From contig NZ_CP011387.1 in the NCBI RefSeq assembly GCF_001644565.1, positions 1,038,501-1,102,500 on the forward strand: a stretch of DNA of 64,000 bases, written 5' to 3'. The notes below the pieces were generated by a model. It did not search any database. It had not been told where the DNA came from and was given only the letters and a program-made list of their open reading frames with translations. The stretch's first letter is position 1, and each line of letters starts with the position of its first letter. Position numbers and translations under genes: made by a program. This document shows positions 9,329-18,160 of this stretch, piece by piece. The DNA is from Deinococcus puniceus (lineage in GTDB: Bacteria > Deinococcota > Deinococci > Deinococcales > Deinococcaceae).

Positions 9329-10291
9329 TCAGTCCCGTTCCAATCCAATCGGCAGGTTGCCGCCCACGGCGATCCACGCGCTGATGATGTCGTCGGGGGC
9401 GGGGGCATGAAGGTGAAGGGGCTGCCCGGTTGCTGGGTGCGGCAGGGTCAGGAATTGGGCGTGCAGGGCGTGGCGGCCAATCAGTTCGCTGGGGCGGCCA
9501 TACACGGTATCTCCCAAAATCGGGCTGCCCAAATGCGCCAGATGCACCCGAATCTGGTGCGTGCGGCCTGTACGTGGCGCGGCCCGAATCAGCGCCAGTG
9601 TGCGCCCGTGTCCGTCCGGGTGGGCACTCAGCGGCGCAAAGACCGTTTGGGCCTCGCGTGGATTCGCGCCGCCGACGGTCATGCGTTGACGCTGAATGGG
9701 GTGGCGGCCAATGTGCGCGTCAAGCTGCACCGGATGATCGGCCTTCCACGATCCGGCGGCAATCGCCAGATACAGCTTTCTCGTCTCCCGGTCTTTGAAA
9801 CTGGCGGCCAGCCTCGCGTGCGCCTGTACGGTTTTTGCCACCACGATCACGCCGCTAGTTTCGCGGTCTAGCCTATGCACGATGCCGGGGCGGTAGCCGC
9901 CTTCTTCATCGAAGCCTTCCTGCTGCGGCAGCGTAAAGCGGCCCAGCAAGGCATTCACCAGCGTGCCCGTGTATACGCCGGGGGCCGGGTGCGTGACCAT
10001 GCCGGGCGGCTTGTTCACGGCGATCATGAATTCGTCTTCGTACAGCACGTCTAGGGGCACGTTTTCGGCTTCCACCTGCGACGGGGCGGGCGGCGGCACA
10101 TCCACGCTCAGGCTCTCGCCGCCGCGCAGTTTCAGGCTGGCTTTGGCTACGGTCTGGCCGCCCACCCGCACATGCCCGCCCCCGATCCACGCGGCCACTT
10201 GGGATCGGCTGGCCCCGGCAAGTACAGACAGCACGGTGTCGAGGCGTCCGGGGGTGGCGGTAAGCAGCAGGGGAGAGGAGGCGTCTGACAC
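9329..10291 (-). CDS. RluD-family 23S rRNA pseudouridine synthase
   Basis: Isomerises specific uridines to pseudouridine in large-subunit rRNA. The 320 residues show an N-terminal S4-like RNA-binding domain (about 15-65) and the RluA/RluD catalytic domain, with HRLDRETSG at 139-147 (catalytic Asp 142) and RTGRTHQIRVH further on. The first codon is GTG at 10289-10291. A -10 box TACACT lies 7 bases before it and there is no ribosome binding site, so the mRNA is probably leaderless. The exact target positions are not decided by the sequence. Confidence 0.92.
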   Translation of the reverse strand: MSDASSPLLLTATPGRLDTVLSVLAGASRSQVAAWIGGGHVRVGGQTVAKASLKLRGGESLSVDVPPPAPSQVEAENVPLDVLYEDEFMIAVNKPPGMVTHPAPGVYTGTLVNALLGRFTLPQQEGFDEEGGYRPGIVHRLDRETSGVIVVAKTVQAHARLAASFKDRETRKLYLAIAAGSWKADHPVQLDAHIGRHPIQRQRMTVGGANPREAQTVFAPLSAHPDGHGRTLALIRAAPRTGRTHQIRVHLAHLGSPILGDTVYGRPSELIGRHALHAQFLTLPHPATGQPLHLHAPAPDDIISAWIAVGGNLPIGLERD

Positions 10292-10321
10292 GGCGGGCAG
10301 TGTACCCCGCGGTGGGGTGGG

Positions 10322-10446
10322 GGAGGTCTAAGGGTTTAAAGGTCGAGGGTATAAGGTGCTGAGGTACTGAGGTTTGGGGTGGGCAAAGTGTTCAAAGCAA
10401 ACGTTCAGCAAAGCATTCGCCTTTCTTAGACCCTTAGACGCCCTTC
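10322..10446. repeat. R2-family intergenic repeat (copy b, degenerate)
   Basis: The divergent gap between the rluD-type gene and the ferritin-like gene. It starts with GTCTAAGGGTTTAAAGGTCGAGGG and ends with GCCTTTCTTAGACCCTTAGACGCCC, the inverted TCTAAGGG edges seen in the other R2 copies. The middle is unlike the other cores. From 10447 to 10656 nothing was recognised beyond the ribosome binding site of the next gene. Confidence 0.5.
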
Positions 10447-10656
10447 CTACGCCGCGTCCCTCCGCCTCCCCCTTCACCCCTCCTTCACGGGCCGGGCCAA
10501 CAGGGGCCGAGTGATCCAATTTGCTCTGGGCTGCATACAACTGGGTGAGCGCCACAACTGGCCCTAACAAGCCATGCGGCCCACCGCCCGCCTTTCTGCT
10601 CACCGGAGACCGCTCCGGACACATGCAGACAGGAATCTTTGCTGGAGGTCACCCCT

Positions 10657-11433
10657 ATGGAAGACATGCACACCACGCCCGCCACCGCCCCCACGACTGC
10701 TCCCACCTCCAACGCCCGCCGTTCGTTCCTCGGCTACGCTGGATTGTTCGGCGCGGGCCTCGCACTCGTTTCGTGCGCCCCCAGCATGGGCATGAGCGGC
10801 GGCATGGGCAACACGATGGGCGCTGGCGCGGCGCAAGACCTTGAAATCCTGAACTACGCGCTGACGCTGGAGTATTTGGAAGCCGAGTTCTACACGGCCT
10901 TCAGCACGGGCGCGCTGGCCGCCAAGCTGACCAACCCCCGCACCAAGGAATACGCCAAAGAACTGGCCAGCCACGAGCAGGCGCACGTGGAAGCCCTCGC
11001 CGCCACGATTCGCAAGCTGGGCGGCACCCCGGTGTCCAAGCCCACCTTTGACTTCAGCCCCCTGATCGGCAACGGCAGCGGCCAGAACGACATGACCTTC
11101 TTGCAGTTGGCCGCTACCATCGAGCCTGTGGGCGTGCGTGCCTATCTCGGTCAGGTGGCCCGCCTCAGCAACCCCGAATTGATTACGGCCGCCGCAGCCA
11201 TTCACGCCGTCGAAGCCAACCACGTTTCGGGTGTGCAGGAACTGCGCGTGTCTTTGGGCTACAACAAGAACCCCACCCGCCAAACCAGCATCGCGCCCCA
11301 GACCGATGCCAACCCCGGCAGCACCAATGTGGCCGACTTCAACGCGGATTATTCGCCCACGCCTACGGCCTTCTGGGCACCCCTGACGATGGCGCAGGTG
11401 CTGGCAATCGTCGGCCCGGTCATCAAGAAATAA
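10657..11433 (+). CDS. Tat-exported ferritin-like (Ferritin_2-type) lipoprotein
   Basis: The 258-residue protein has a twin-arginine signal (NARRSFLGYAG at 19-29) that ends in a lipobox LVSC (37-40), so it should be a membrane-anchored lipoprotein outside the cytoplasm. A four-helix ferritin-like domain follows at about 60-200. Its diiron ligands are laid out as E in LEYLEAE (72-77), ExxH at 107-110, E156 and ExxH at 186-189. This fold is shared with desiccation-related PCC13-62-type proteins. The start at 10657 has GGAGGT 7 bases upstream; a TTG at 10639 precedes that site and is rejected. The gene is the first of a tandem pair. Confidence 0.85.
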   Translation: MEDMHTTPATAPTTAPTSNARRSFLGYAGLFGAGLALVSCAPSMGMSGGMGNTMGAGAAQDLEILNYALTLEYLEAEFYTAFSTGALAAKLTNPRTKEYAKELASHEQAHVEALAATIRKLGGTPVSKPTFDFSPLIGNGSGQNDMTFLQLAATIEPVGVRAYLGQVARLSNPELITAAAAIHAVEANHVSGVQELRVSLGYNKNPTRQTSIAPQTDANPGSTNVADFNADYSPTPTAFWAPLTMAQVLAIVGPVIKK

Positions 11434-11511
11434 GCAGGGCTGAGAAGTAAGCCGGAGCTTAAAGCAGAGCCGTTCTAACTCGCGTCTGATCCCTTCCAAG
11501 GAGAGTCCCAC

Positions 11512-12261
11512 ATGACCACCGAAACCCCCAGTGCTCCCACTCCCAATGCCCGCCGCTCCTTCCTGAAAACCGCTGGCCTGACCGCTGCGGGCGCAGTCGC
11601 GCTGGGCGGCCTGAATCTGTCGGCCCTCGCCGCCACCAGCCCCGCCACCAAAAGCGTCGCGCAAGACCTCGCCATCCTGAACTACGCCCTCACGCTGGAG
11701 TATCTGGAGACCGAGTTCTACAAGGCCTTCGACACGGGCGCGCTGGCCCCCAAGCTGATCAACCTGCGCGTGAAGGAATACGCCAAGCAGTTGGCCAGCC
11801 ACGAGCAGGCCCACGTGGACGCCCTCGCCGCCACCATCCGTTCCCTCGGCGGCACTCCGGTTGCCAAGCCCACCTTCGACTTTTCTCCTCTGATCGGTGA
11901 CGGCAGCGGCGTGAACGACCAAGTGTTCTTGCAGTTGGCCGCCAGCATCGAGCCAGTGGGCGTGCGTGCGTACCTCGGCCAAGCCGCCAGCATCCAGAAC
12001 GGCGCTGTGCTGACTGCCGCCGCCAGCATTCTGGCCGTCGAAGCCAACCACGTGTCGGGCATTCAGGAACTGCGCGTGTACTTGGCCCAGAACGCCGCCC
12101 CCACGCGCCAGACCTCTATTGCGCCTCAGAGCGACGCCAAGCCCACCAGCCCCTCGGCTGCCGACTTCGATGCCGCCTACTCGCCCACGCCGACTGCGCT
12201 GTGGACGCCCCTCACGATGGAAGAAACGCTGGCCATCGTCGGGCCACTGATCAAGGCCTGA
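11512..12261 (+). CDS. Tat-exported ferritin-like (Ferritin_2-type) protein, soluble paralogue
   Basis: Tandem paralogue of the preceding gene, 249 residues, very similar from ILNYALTLEYLE to the C-terminus LAIVGPLIKA. The signal is a clear Tat type (NARRSFLKTAGL, matching RRxFLK) ending in ALA-A near residue 40. It has no lipobox, so this copy should be released rather than anchored. Both ExxH motifs and the lone glutamates are kept. AAGGAG precedes the ATG. Together with the lipoprotein copy it would handle iron or peroxide outside the cytoplasmic membrane, by analogy with ferritin-like families. Confidence 0.86.
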   Translation: MTTETPSAPTPNARRSFLKTAGLTAAGAVALGGLNLSALAATSPATKSVAQDLAILNYALTLEYLETEFYKAFDTGALAPKLINLRVKEYAKQLASHEQAHVDALAATIRSLGGTPVAKPTFDFSPLIGDGSGVNDQVFLQLAASIEPVGVRAYLGQAASIQNGAVLTAAASILAVEANHVSGIQELRVYLAQNAAPTRQTSIAPQSDAKPTSPSAADFDAAYSPTPTALWTPLTMEETLAIVGPLIKA

Positions 12262-12400
12262 GCTTAACAGGCTAAAAGTCCGGCACTGTCTGGAGGCCGT
12301 GCGTTGTCGGCGGCCTCCTGCGTCGTATCAAATTTGTGCCGTATCAACCGTCTCCTCCCTTCCCGCCCCCATTCTGAGTTCTCCCCAAGAGGTTCCTGCC

Positions 12401-12658
12401 ATGCCCAATATCGGCCCCGCTGAAATTATGTTGATTCTGCTCGTTGCACTGGTTGTTTTTGGCCCCCGCAAGCTGCCCGAACTGGGCAAGAGCCTCGGTC
12501 ACGGCCTGCGCGAATTCCGCAAGGGAACGTCTGGCCTGAAGGCTGAACTGGACGGCGGCCTGCGTGAGCCTGTGCCCGCGCCTGTGGTCATGGACGCCCA
12601 GCCGGTTGCCGCTGCTGTCGCTCCCACCGCCGTGACTCCCCGCGCTCCTCAGGCCTAA
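12401..12658 (+). CDS. tatA: Sec-independent protein translocase subunit TatA
   Basis: An 85-residue TatA/TatE protein: one N-terminal membrane segment (IMLILLVALVVFGPRKLPELGKSLG at about 8-32) containing the FGPRKLPELGK hinge, an amphipathic helix, then an Ala/Pro-rich tail. It forms the pore of the twin-arginine pathway that exports folded proteins. It lies directly after two Tat substrates, which suggests a dedicated or co-expressed pair. AGAGG lies upstream of the ATG at 12401; earlier in-frame codons lack support. No tatC is present in the window. Confidence 0.93.
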   Translation: MPNIGPAEIMLILLVALVVFGPRKLPELGKSLGHGLREFRKGTSGLKAELDGGLREPVPAPVVMDAQPVAAAVAPTAVTPRAPQA

Positions 12659-12696
12659 GCCACAAATCCCTTCGCCCCTTCAGCGCACGTTAAGGT

Positions 12697-12710
12697 CAAG
12701 GTACACCTTG
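12697..12710. promoter_or_regulatory. Palindrome upstream of the ECF sigma gene
   Basis: CAAGGT-AC-ACCTTG, a perfect 6+6 inverted repeat 46 bases before the sigma factor start, with TTGACC following at 12722-12727. It may be an operator. No regulator is identified, and a chance occurrence is possible. Confidence 0.3.
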
Positions 12711-12755
12711 GTACATAGGATTTGACCACCGGGCTGTTAGGCTGCACGTGAATCT

Positions 12756-13322
12756 ATGACTTCTCCCAGCCTGACTCCTGACCCGCCCGACGAGGCCCTG
12801 ATTGCCCGCATGGCTCAGGGTGACGAGGACGCCCTCAGAGAGCTGCATTCCCGGCATTCGCGCCTGCTGTACGCGCTGGGAACCCGGATGCTCCGGCAAC
12901 CCGACGATGTGGAAAGCTGCGTGCAAGACGCCTTCATGAACGCCTGGAAACACTCCGCCCGTTTCGATTCCGCCCGCGCCAGCGTGAAGACTTGGTTGGT
13001 CAGCATCGCCCACCACCGCTTCTTGCAGGAACTGCGTGACCGCCCCGATACCCCGCTGGAAATAGAGGACTGGGACGCGCCCGTTGCGGCGAGTGACCCC
13101 ACAGACCGGATTCTGGCTTCCCGCGCCGTAGAAGTCCTCGATGCGAACCAACGGCACCTCGTAGAACTGGCCTACTACCAGGGGCATTCGCACAGCGAAC
13201 TCGCAGTACTGACAGGGTTACCGATTGGCACTGTAAAATCGAGGTTACGGCTGGCTCTTGACCGGATGCGTTCCGCGTTGGCCGTGCCCGCCAAATCCAC
13301 CCGCTCCGAGTCAGGCTATTGA
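12756..13322 (+). CDS. ECF RNA polymerase sigma factor
   Basis: A 188-residue group IV sigma factor with region 2 at about 25-95 (DDVESCVQDAFMNAWKHS, the core-binding helix) and region 4 at about 125-178 (LAVLTGLPIGTVKSRLRLAL, a helix-turn-helix for the -35 element). There is no region 3. It is followed after 51 bases by an RskA-type anti-sigma gene, so it belongs to the SigK-like group held by a membrane anchor. The tatA/ferritin-like genes just upstream on the same strand are plausible regulon members. Confidence 0.93.
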   Translation: MTSPSLTPDPPDEALIARMAQGDEDALRELHSRHSRLLYALGTRMLRQPDDVESCVQDAFMNAWKHSARFDSARASVKTWLVSIAHHRFLQELRDRPDTPLEIEDWDAPVAASDPTDRILASRAVEVLDANQRHLVELAYYQGHSHSELAVLTGLPIGTVKSRLRLALDRMRSALAVPAKSTRSESGY

Positions 13323-13373
13323 CTCTACCGCTCTCACACCGCTTTCCCTGCGCCTTCAAGGAGGTGACCACGC

Positions 13374-14090
13374 GTGACCATTGATCAGGATCAACTTACA
13401 GCCTATGCCCTCGGCATCCTGCCACCTGAAGAAGAGGGGCGCGTTCGGGCGGCCATAGAAGCCGACCCGGCCCTCCGGGCGCAGCTGGACGCCGACCTCG
13501 CCGCACTGGTGGCCCTCAGCGAGTCGCTGCCCGACAGCCCAGTGCCCGCCGGAGCCGAAGACCGCCTGATGGCCCGTCTGCACGCCGAACGCTCTGCTGC
13601 TGGCCCTGCCGCGCCGCTTGTGACGCCGTTGCCCGCTCTGTCTGAGGCTGCTCAGACCGTTTCTGCCCCCGCTGCGCCGCTGTCCCGGCCCGCCCGCCGC
13701 CCGCTGTGGCCGCTGCTGGGCACACTGGGACTGGCCGCCGCTGTGACCGCTGTGCTGCTGCTGCGCCCCGCCCCCGATCCGGTGCGGCAGTATGCCAACA
13801 CCCCCGGAGCTGTGACTGAAACCCTGCCTTATGAGGGCCGCGATCTGGGCCAGTTGGTGCGCCTGCCCGATGGCCGTGCCTACCTGCATCTGACCAACGC
13901 CGCCGATGCGGGCCGCGTGTACCAGCTCTGGCAGATCGTGGGCGGCAAACCAGCCTCGCTGGGCGTGTTCGACGGGCAGGGCATTCTGATCACCGGGCTG
14001 GAAGCCGGGGCCACCATTGCCGTGAGTGTGGAGCCCACAGGCGGCAGCGAACAGCCGACGACGACGCCTATTCTGGTGCGGGAACTGTAG
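13374..14090 (+). CDS. RskA-type membrane anti-sigma factor
   Basis: A 238-residue single-pass protein. The N-terminal cytoplasmic domain (about 1-65) binds the sigma factor, starting TAYALGILPPEEE, the usual anti-sigma-K opening. A Pro/Ala linker follows, then one membrane segment (PLWPLLGTLGLAAAVTAVLLL, about 105-125), then the external anti-sigma-K factor RskA domain, with YQLWQIVGGKPASLGVF and GATIAVSVEPTGGS. The start is GTG at 13374 behind AAGGAGGTGA, the strongest ribosome binding site in this cluster. It should release the upstream ECF factor on an extracytoplasmic signal. Confidence 0.92.
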   Translation: MTIDQDQLTAYALGILPPEEEGRVRAAIEADPALRAQLDADLAALVALSESLPDSPVPAGAEDRLMARLHAERSAAGPAAPLVTPLPALSEAAQTVSAPAAPLSRPARRPLWPLLGTLGLAAAVTAVLLLRPAPDPVRQYANTPGAVTETLPYEGRDLGQLVRLPDGRAYLHLTNAADAGRVYQLWQIVGGKPASLGVFDGQGILITGLEAGATIAVSVEPTGGSEQPTTTPILVREL

Positions 14091-14112
14091 GTTCACTAGA
14101 CCGTGTTGAGGA

Positions 14113-14151
14113 AACAGGAACGCCGCTCTGAATGGGGGCGGCGTTCCTGTT
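14113..14151 (+). terminator. Hairpin terminator after the anti-sigma gene
   Basis: Perfect 14-bp stem, AACAGGAACGCCGC with GCGGCGTTCCTGTT, around an 11-base loop and 22 bases after the stop. No long T run follows, so it may mark an mRNA 3' end rather than a strict intrinsic terminator. Confidence 0.6.
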
Positions 14152-14266
14152 CCGTAGGGCGGCGAACTTATGGCCCACCTTGTCGGAACCCCTGACCGGT
14201 CAGCGCCGTATCTTTAAGAATCATGAGTACAACCTTCGTTGCTTCTGCTTTAGGCGGCCCTACCCC

Positions 14267-15175
14267 ATGACCGCCGTCGCTCCAGTCTCCTTCCGGCGCA
14301 AGCTGTACAGTTTTTTAGACCCCGCCGATGGCATGGGCCGCGCCGAGACTGCCTTCAATGTGCTGTTGGCCCTGCTGATCGTCATCAATGTGATTCTGAC
14401 GGTGGTGGGCACGATGCCTGAGGTGGCACGGGAGTATGGTGCGGCCCTGCGTACCTTCGATCTGGCCTGCGCCGCTGTGTTCGCCCTTGAATATCTGGCG
14501 CGGCTGTACGTGGTGCCCGAACGCCCGGACGCGCAGGGGGTCAGCACCGGGCAGGCTTATGTGCGCTACGCCCTCAGCCCGCTGCCCCTGATTGACCTGC
14601 TGGTGATCGTATCGATGGTGGTGCCGCATACCAGTACCCTCGCTAGCCTGCGCGGATTGCGCCTGCTCAAGCTGTTGTCGCTGTTGCGGCTGGGACGCTA
14701 TTCGCACTCGCTGCAACTCATCGGGCGGGTCATTCAGCAACGCGCTGGAGAACTGCTGACCATCATGCTGATCGTGGTGGTGCTGGTGTTTATTGCCGCC
14801 AGCCTGCTGTATCAGGTGGAATCGAGTGCCGGAACCAAAGGCTTCGAGAGCATTCCGAACGCGCTGTGGTGGGCCGTCGTCACCCTCACCACCACCGGCT
14901 ACGGCGACGTGTTTCCGGTGACGCCGCTGGGCAAACTGGCCGCCGGGTTCATCATGCTGTTCGGGGTCGGCATGGTGGCCCTGCCCGCAGGCATGATCGC
15001 CAGCGGGTTCGCCGAAGAATTGGCGCGGCTGCGGGTGAGAGAAAATGACCTGCATACTGAACAGATCGTGGCCGCCGCCGTGCAGGGCGCGTACTGCCCC
15101 CACTGCGGCACCCGCCTGAATGCGGAAGCGGAACCGACGAAGCCAGAACTGGGGGCAAAGGGGGCAGGCAGCTAG
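14267..15175 (+). CDS. Voltage-gated-type potassium channel with C-terminal zinc motif
   Basis: A 302-residue six-transmembrane ion channel. S1-S3 lie at about 30-120, and an arginine-containing S4-like helix (LRGLRLLKLLSLLRLGRYS) at 128-146. The pore helix leads to the potassium selectivity filter TTGYGD at 209-214, and S6 is at 222-245. A cytoplasmic tail ends in CPHCG (277-281), half of a zinc ribbon. The start ATG at 14267 is preceded by a TAGGCG box and no clear ribosome binding site. The frame upstream of it spans the terminator hairpin and is not used. Confidence 0.92.
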   Translation: MTAVAPVSFRRKLYSFLDPADGMGRAETAFNVLLALLIVINVILTVVGTMPEVAREYGAALRTFDLACAAVFALEYLARLYVVPERPDAQGVSTGQAYVRYALSPLPLIDLLVIVSMVVPHTSTLASLRGLRLLKLLSLLRLGRYSHSLQLIGRVIQQRAGELLTIMLIVVVLVFIAASLLYQVESSAGTKGFESIPNALWWAVVTLTTTGYGDVFPVTPLGKLAAGFIMLFGVGMVALPAGMIASGFAEELARLRVRENDLHTEQIVAAAVQGAYCPHCGTRLNAEAEPTKPELGAKGAGS

Positions 15176-15191
15176 AGGTGACGATTCTGGG

Positions 15192-15231
15192 TACCCCCCC
15201 CGGTCTGCTGCGTAGCCAGCACCGGGGGGTT
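15192..15231. repeat. R1-family element (copy d, internally deleted)
   Basis: Short 40-base version of R1: ACCCCCCCCGGT, CTGCTGCGTAGCCAGC, then ACCGGGGGGTT. It keeps both ends and the first sub-hairpin and lacks the central 60 bases. It lies between the convergent channel and Nudix genes and could fold into one strong stem acting as a shared 3' end. Confidence 0.7.
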
Positions 15232-15260
15232 CGCCTTCCAAACCTGACAGTAGCCTCCGC

Positions 15261-15755
15261 CTACACCTTCGCCTTCAGCGCCGGAATCCGCAGCCCACCG
15301 CGTCCGTCCCAGCCTTTGAAGGCATAGAAGCGCCCCGGCTCGCCCGTTTTCAGGTAGTCGCTGAGCGGCTCGCGCATGGGCGGCGAATCCAGCTTGTCCA
15401 GTGCCTCTTCCAACGAACAGAATTTGGCTTCCACGATGAATCCGTCTGGATCGGCGGGATTGAGCAGGCCTTCCCACGTGGCCTCGAACGCCACGGCAAT
15501 CGCGCGTTCGCCCCGGCGTTCATCCTCGATATGCACCGTGTAGGCCATGTGCTTGATGCCCGTCAGCTTCAGGCCCGTTTCTTCTATGATCTCGCGGTAA
15601 AGGGCCTCGGGCAAGGTTTCGCCCTGTTCCACGACGCCGCCGGGGAGGGTGTGGCGCACGCGCCCATGCCCCTGCCAGTCGTTGCCCACCAGCAGCACCC
15701 GCCCGAACCGGTCTCGCAAGATGCCCGCCGCGACCAGCAGATCACGCCGCGCCAT
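15261..15755 (-). CDS. Nudix hydrolase
   Basis: A 164-residue Nudix domain protein that cleaves nucleoside diphosphates linked to another moiety. The Nudix box spans about residues 39-61: GGVVEQGE, then REIIEETGL, fitting Gx5Ex7REUxEExGU. The C-terminus [15 protein letters not shown] is not part of the core fold. The substrate is unknown; Deinococcus genomes carry many such paralogues. The start overlaps the prfA 3' end by 14 bases, so it is read from the prfA transcript. Confidence 0.92.
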   Translation of the reverse strand: MARRDLLVAAGILRDRFGRVLLVGNDWQGHGRVRHTLPGGVVEQGETLPEALYREIIEETGLKLTGIKHMAYTVHIEDERRGERAIAVAFEATWEGLLNPADPDGFIVEAKFCSLEEALDKLDSPPMREPLSDYLKTGEPGRFYAFKGWDGRGGLRIPALKAKV

Positions 15756-16848
15756 ACTGACCGTCCTGCTGTTGCTGGCCCATTTCGACCAGTTGCCGCT
15801 CGCGCTCGGCCCGCGCCAGAGCCGCCACCACCGGAGCCACCTGTCCCTCGATCACGCTGTCCAGCGCAAAGTTTTTGGTGTCGCCCTCCAAGCGGTGATC
15901 GGTCACGCGGTTTTGGGCATAGTTGTACGTCCGAATTTTTTCGGATCGGTCACCACTGCCCACCTGAGACGCCCGCTCCGAGCGTTCGCGTTCGTCGCGG
16001 GCGGCCCGTTCGCGCTCGGCCAAACGGGAGGCCAAGACGATCAGCGCCTTTTCTCGGTTCTTGATCTGGCTGCGGCCATCCTGACAGACCACCATGATTT
16101 CGTCGGGGGTGCCTGCGCGGTACACGGCCCGCACCGCGCTGTCGGTGGTGTTCACGCCCTGCCCGCCCGCCCCCTGAGAGCGGTACACGTCAATCCGCAC
16201 TTCCGACAAATCCAGATGCACTTCGTCCTGCTGCACTTCGGGCAACACGGCCACAGTAACGGTGCTGGTATGAATCCGGCCCGCCGATTCGGTGGCGGGT
16301 ACGCGCTGGACGCGGTGAACGCCCCGTTCCCACTTGAAGGCGCGGTAAGCGAAGTCACCCGTAATTTCGGCCACCACCTTGCTCGCGCCGCCCAAATCGC
16401 TTTCGGAAGCGTCCAGCACGTTCAGTTTCAGGCTCGCGCCCTCGGCGTAGCGGGTGTACATCCGCAAGAGGTCGGTGGCGAACAGGCCCGCTTCGGCCCC
16501 GCCTGCCCCGGCCCGCAGCTCCAGAATCACGTGCTTGTTGTCGTCAGGATCGGTGGGAAGCAGCAGCACTTCCAGGTCAGTTTCTATGCCTGCCAGCCGC
16601 GCTGTGATGCTCTCCACTTCTCCCGCAGCCAGCTCGCGCATATCGGGATCGCTGAGGAGTTCGCGTGCGCCTGCAAGGTCGGTGGTCAGGCTGTCGCGCT
16701 CCCGCAGCAGCGTCACCAGCGGCGTCAGTTCACGGTGGCGGCGGGTCAGGCGGGCATATTCGCGGGGTTCGGCCAGCATCGCCGGATCGCCCAACGCCAG
16801 TTCCACCATGCTGAATTCTGCCGCCAGTTCTTCCAGACGGCCACTCAT
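15742..16848 (-). CDS. prfA: Peptide chain release factor 1
   Basis: Terminates translation at UAA and UAG. The 368-residue form carries the RF1 codon-recognition tripeptide PAT (184-186, within VPATESAGR) and the universal GGQ (228-230, in [13 protein letters not shown]). The start chosen is ATG 16846-16848 with AGGTTG upstream, giving MSGRLEELA, the usual start of the first helix. The open frame extends to 16941, but that extension lacks RF1 similarity. It is followed by an overlapping Nudix gene instead of the common prmC partner. Confidence 0.95.
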   Translation of the reverse strand: MSGRLEELAAEFSMVELALGDPAMLAEPREYARLTRRHRELTPLVTLLRERDSLTTDLAGARELLSDPDMRELAAGEVESITARLAGIETDLEVLLLPTDPDDNKHVILELRAGAGGAEAGLFATDLLRMYTRYAEGASLKLNVLDASESDLGGASKVVAEITGDFAYRAFKWERGVHRVQRVPATESAGRIHTSTVTVAVLPEVQQDEVHLDLSEVRIDVYRSQGAGGQGVNTTDSAVRAVYRAGTPDEIMVVCQDGRSQIKNREKALIVLASRLAERERAARDERERSERASQVGSGDRSEKIRTYNYAQNRVTDHRLEGDTKNFALDSVIEGQVAPVVAALARAERERQLVEMGQQQQDGQYGAA

Positions 16849-17049
16849 TGCAGCAACCTGAAAGAAAATTGTGGTGAGGCGCAGCCGAATCTGAACGAAG
16901 TGAACAACAACCCCCGCTGAAGTGCGGCGATGGAAAGACATTCGGTGGTTTGTCCGGATGGCTTGGAATCAGAGTACTTCGGCATCACGCGCTTGGCTCA
17001 GGCCGTGCAGCACAGGGCCACGGCGGTATACGGAAAGGCAGACGAGTTC

Positions 17050-17076
17050 TTGACACGGGCAACATAGGGCTAGTGT
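17050..17076 (+). promoter_or_regulatory. Possible promoter upstream of hom
   Basis: TTGACA (17050-17055), a 15-base spacer and TAGTGT (17071-17076). The -35 is perfect but the spacing is short. A second candidate, TACATT at 17181-17186, sits 6 bases before the hom ATG and would give a leaderless mRNA. Confidence 0.4.
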
Positions 17077-17192
17077 AGCGTCCGGCCAACAGAGCGACTG
17101 AGCGCAAGGCCAAGATAGGGGGGAGGGTACGCGGCCATCCACACCTATCCCACCCCCCGCCGCCTGCCGCCCCTGCGCGTTACATTCACGCC

Positions 17193-18155
17193 ATGAGAAC
17201 CGTGACCGTAGGCTTGCTGGGCTGTGGAACCGTGGGCGAAAATGTGCTGTGGCTGCTGCAAAAGCGCAAGGACATCTTCGACAACCTAGGCGTAGAAGTG
17301 GTGGTGGCAGGCGTACTGGTGCGCGACGCTGCCCGTGTGCGCGATATTCCGGCGGGCATCACCCTCACCGATGACCCCGCCTTTTTGCAGGAATGCGCGG
17401 TGGTGATGGAATGTATGGGCGGCATAGAGCGCCCGCTGGAATTGCTGGCCCCCTATCTGCGAAGTGGGCGGCCCGTGATTACCGCGAACAAAGCCCTGTT
17501 GGCCGAGCGCTGGGACGACTTGCGCGATCATGCGCTGGCCGGACGCCTGTATTACGAGGCCAGTGTGATGGCCGGAACGCCCGTCATCGGCCCGATGAGT
17601 ACCGTGCTGCGGGCCAGTACCTTTGTGCGCCTGCAAGCTGTCCTGAACGGCACTTGCAACTACATCCTGACCCAGATGGAAGCGGGCCGCGAGTACGCCG
17701 CAGCGTTGGCGGAAGCGCAGGCGTTGGGCTACGCCGAAGACCCACCGACGCTGGATGTGGGCGGTTTCGACACGGCCCACAAACTGACGGTGCTGGCCCG
17801 CTTCAGCGCCGATGGCAATTACCCCTTCAGCGCCGTGCAGGTCACGGGAATTGAGGACGTGACGCTGGAACAGATCGCCGCCGCCCGCGAACGGGGCGAG
17901 CGAATCAAGCTGGTGGCCGAATTGGTGAAAGTGGACGGCCAGTGGCAAGCCACCGTATCGCCCCAGAGTCTGCCCGACACACACCCGCTGTGTACCGCCG
18001 GAGCCAGCCGAAACGCGCTGGTGTACGAGGGAGAGGAGAGCGGCACCCTCATTTTTGCAGGCGGCGGCGCAGGCGGCATGGTCACGGCGTCGGCGATGGT
18101 AGGCGACTTGCTCGATTGGCTGATCGGCTTTCCGGGGCACGTGCCGCTGCACTGA
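17193..18155 (+). CDS. hom: Homoserine dehydrogenase (short form without ACT domain)
   Basis: Reduces aspartate semialdehyde to homoserine for Thr, Met and Ile synthesis. The 320 residues show the Rossmann motif [12 protein letters not shown] (7-18), NKALLA around 104-109 and the catalytic-domain signature [12 protein letters not shown] near 150-161. Most bacterial homologues are 420-450 residues with a C-terminal ACT domain. This one stops after the catalytic domain, so feedback control by threonine through ACT is not expected. The ATG lies 6 bases after TACATT, with no ribosome binding site. Confidence 0.93.
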   Translation: MRTVTVGLLGCGTVGENVLWLLQKRKDIFDNLGVEVVVAGVLVRDAARVRDIPAGITLTDDPAFLQECAVVMECMGGIERPLELLAPYLRSGRPVITANKALLAERWDDLRDHALAGRLYYEASVMAGTPVIGPMSTVLRASTFVRLQAVLNGTCNYILTQMEAGREYAAALAEAQALGYAEDPPTLDVGGFDTAHKLTVLARFSADGNYPFSAVQVTGIEDVTLEQIAAARERGERIKLVAELVKVDGQWQATVSPQSLPDTHPLCTAGASRNALVYEGEESGTLIFAGGGAGGMVTASAMVGDLLDWLIGFPGHVPLH

Positions 18156-18160
18156 AGAAG

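Noticed and set aside
10600..12051. 483-codon minus-strand open frame across the two ferritin-like genes
   Set aside because: It covers both paralogues in antisense, and its apparent internal repeat only mirrors the tandem duplication.
14223..14267. ATG at 14223 as the potassium channel start
   Set aside because: It is out of frame with the channel gene; the in-frame ATG is 14267.
15192..15231. A dedicated intrinsic terminator between channel and Nudix genes
   Set aside because: The sequence matches the ends and first hairpin of R1 elements, so it is better described as a deleted repeat copy, although it may still stop transcription.
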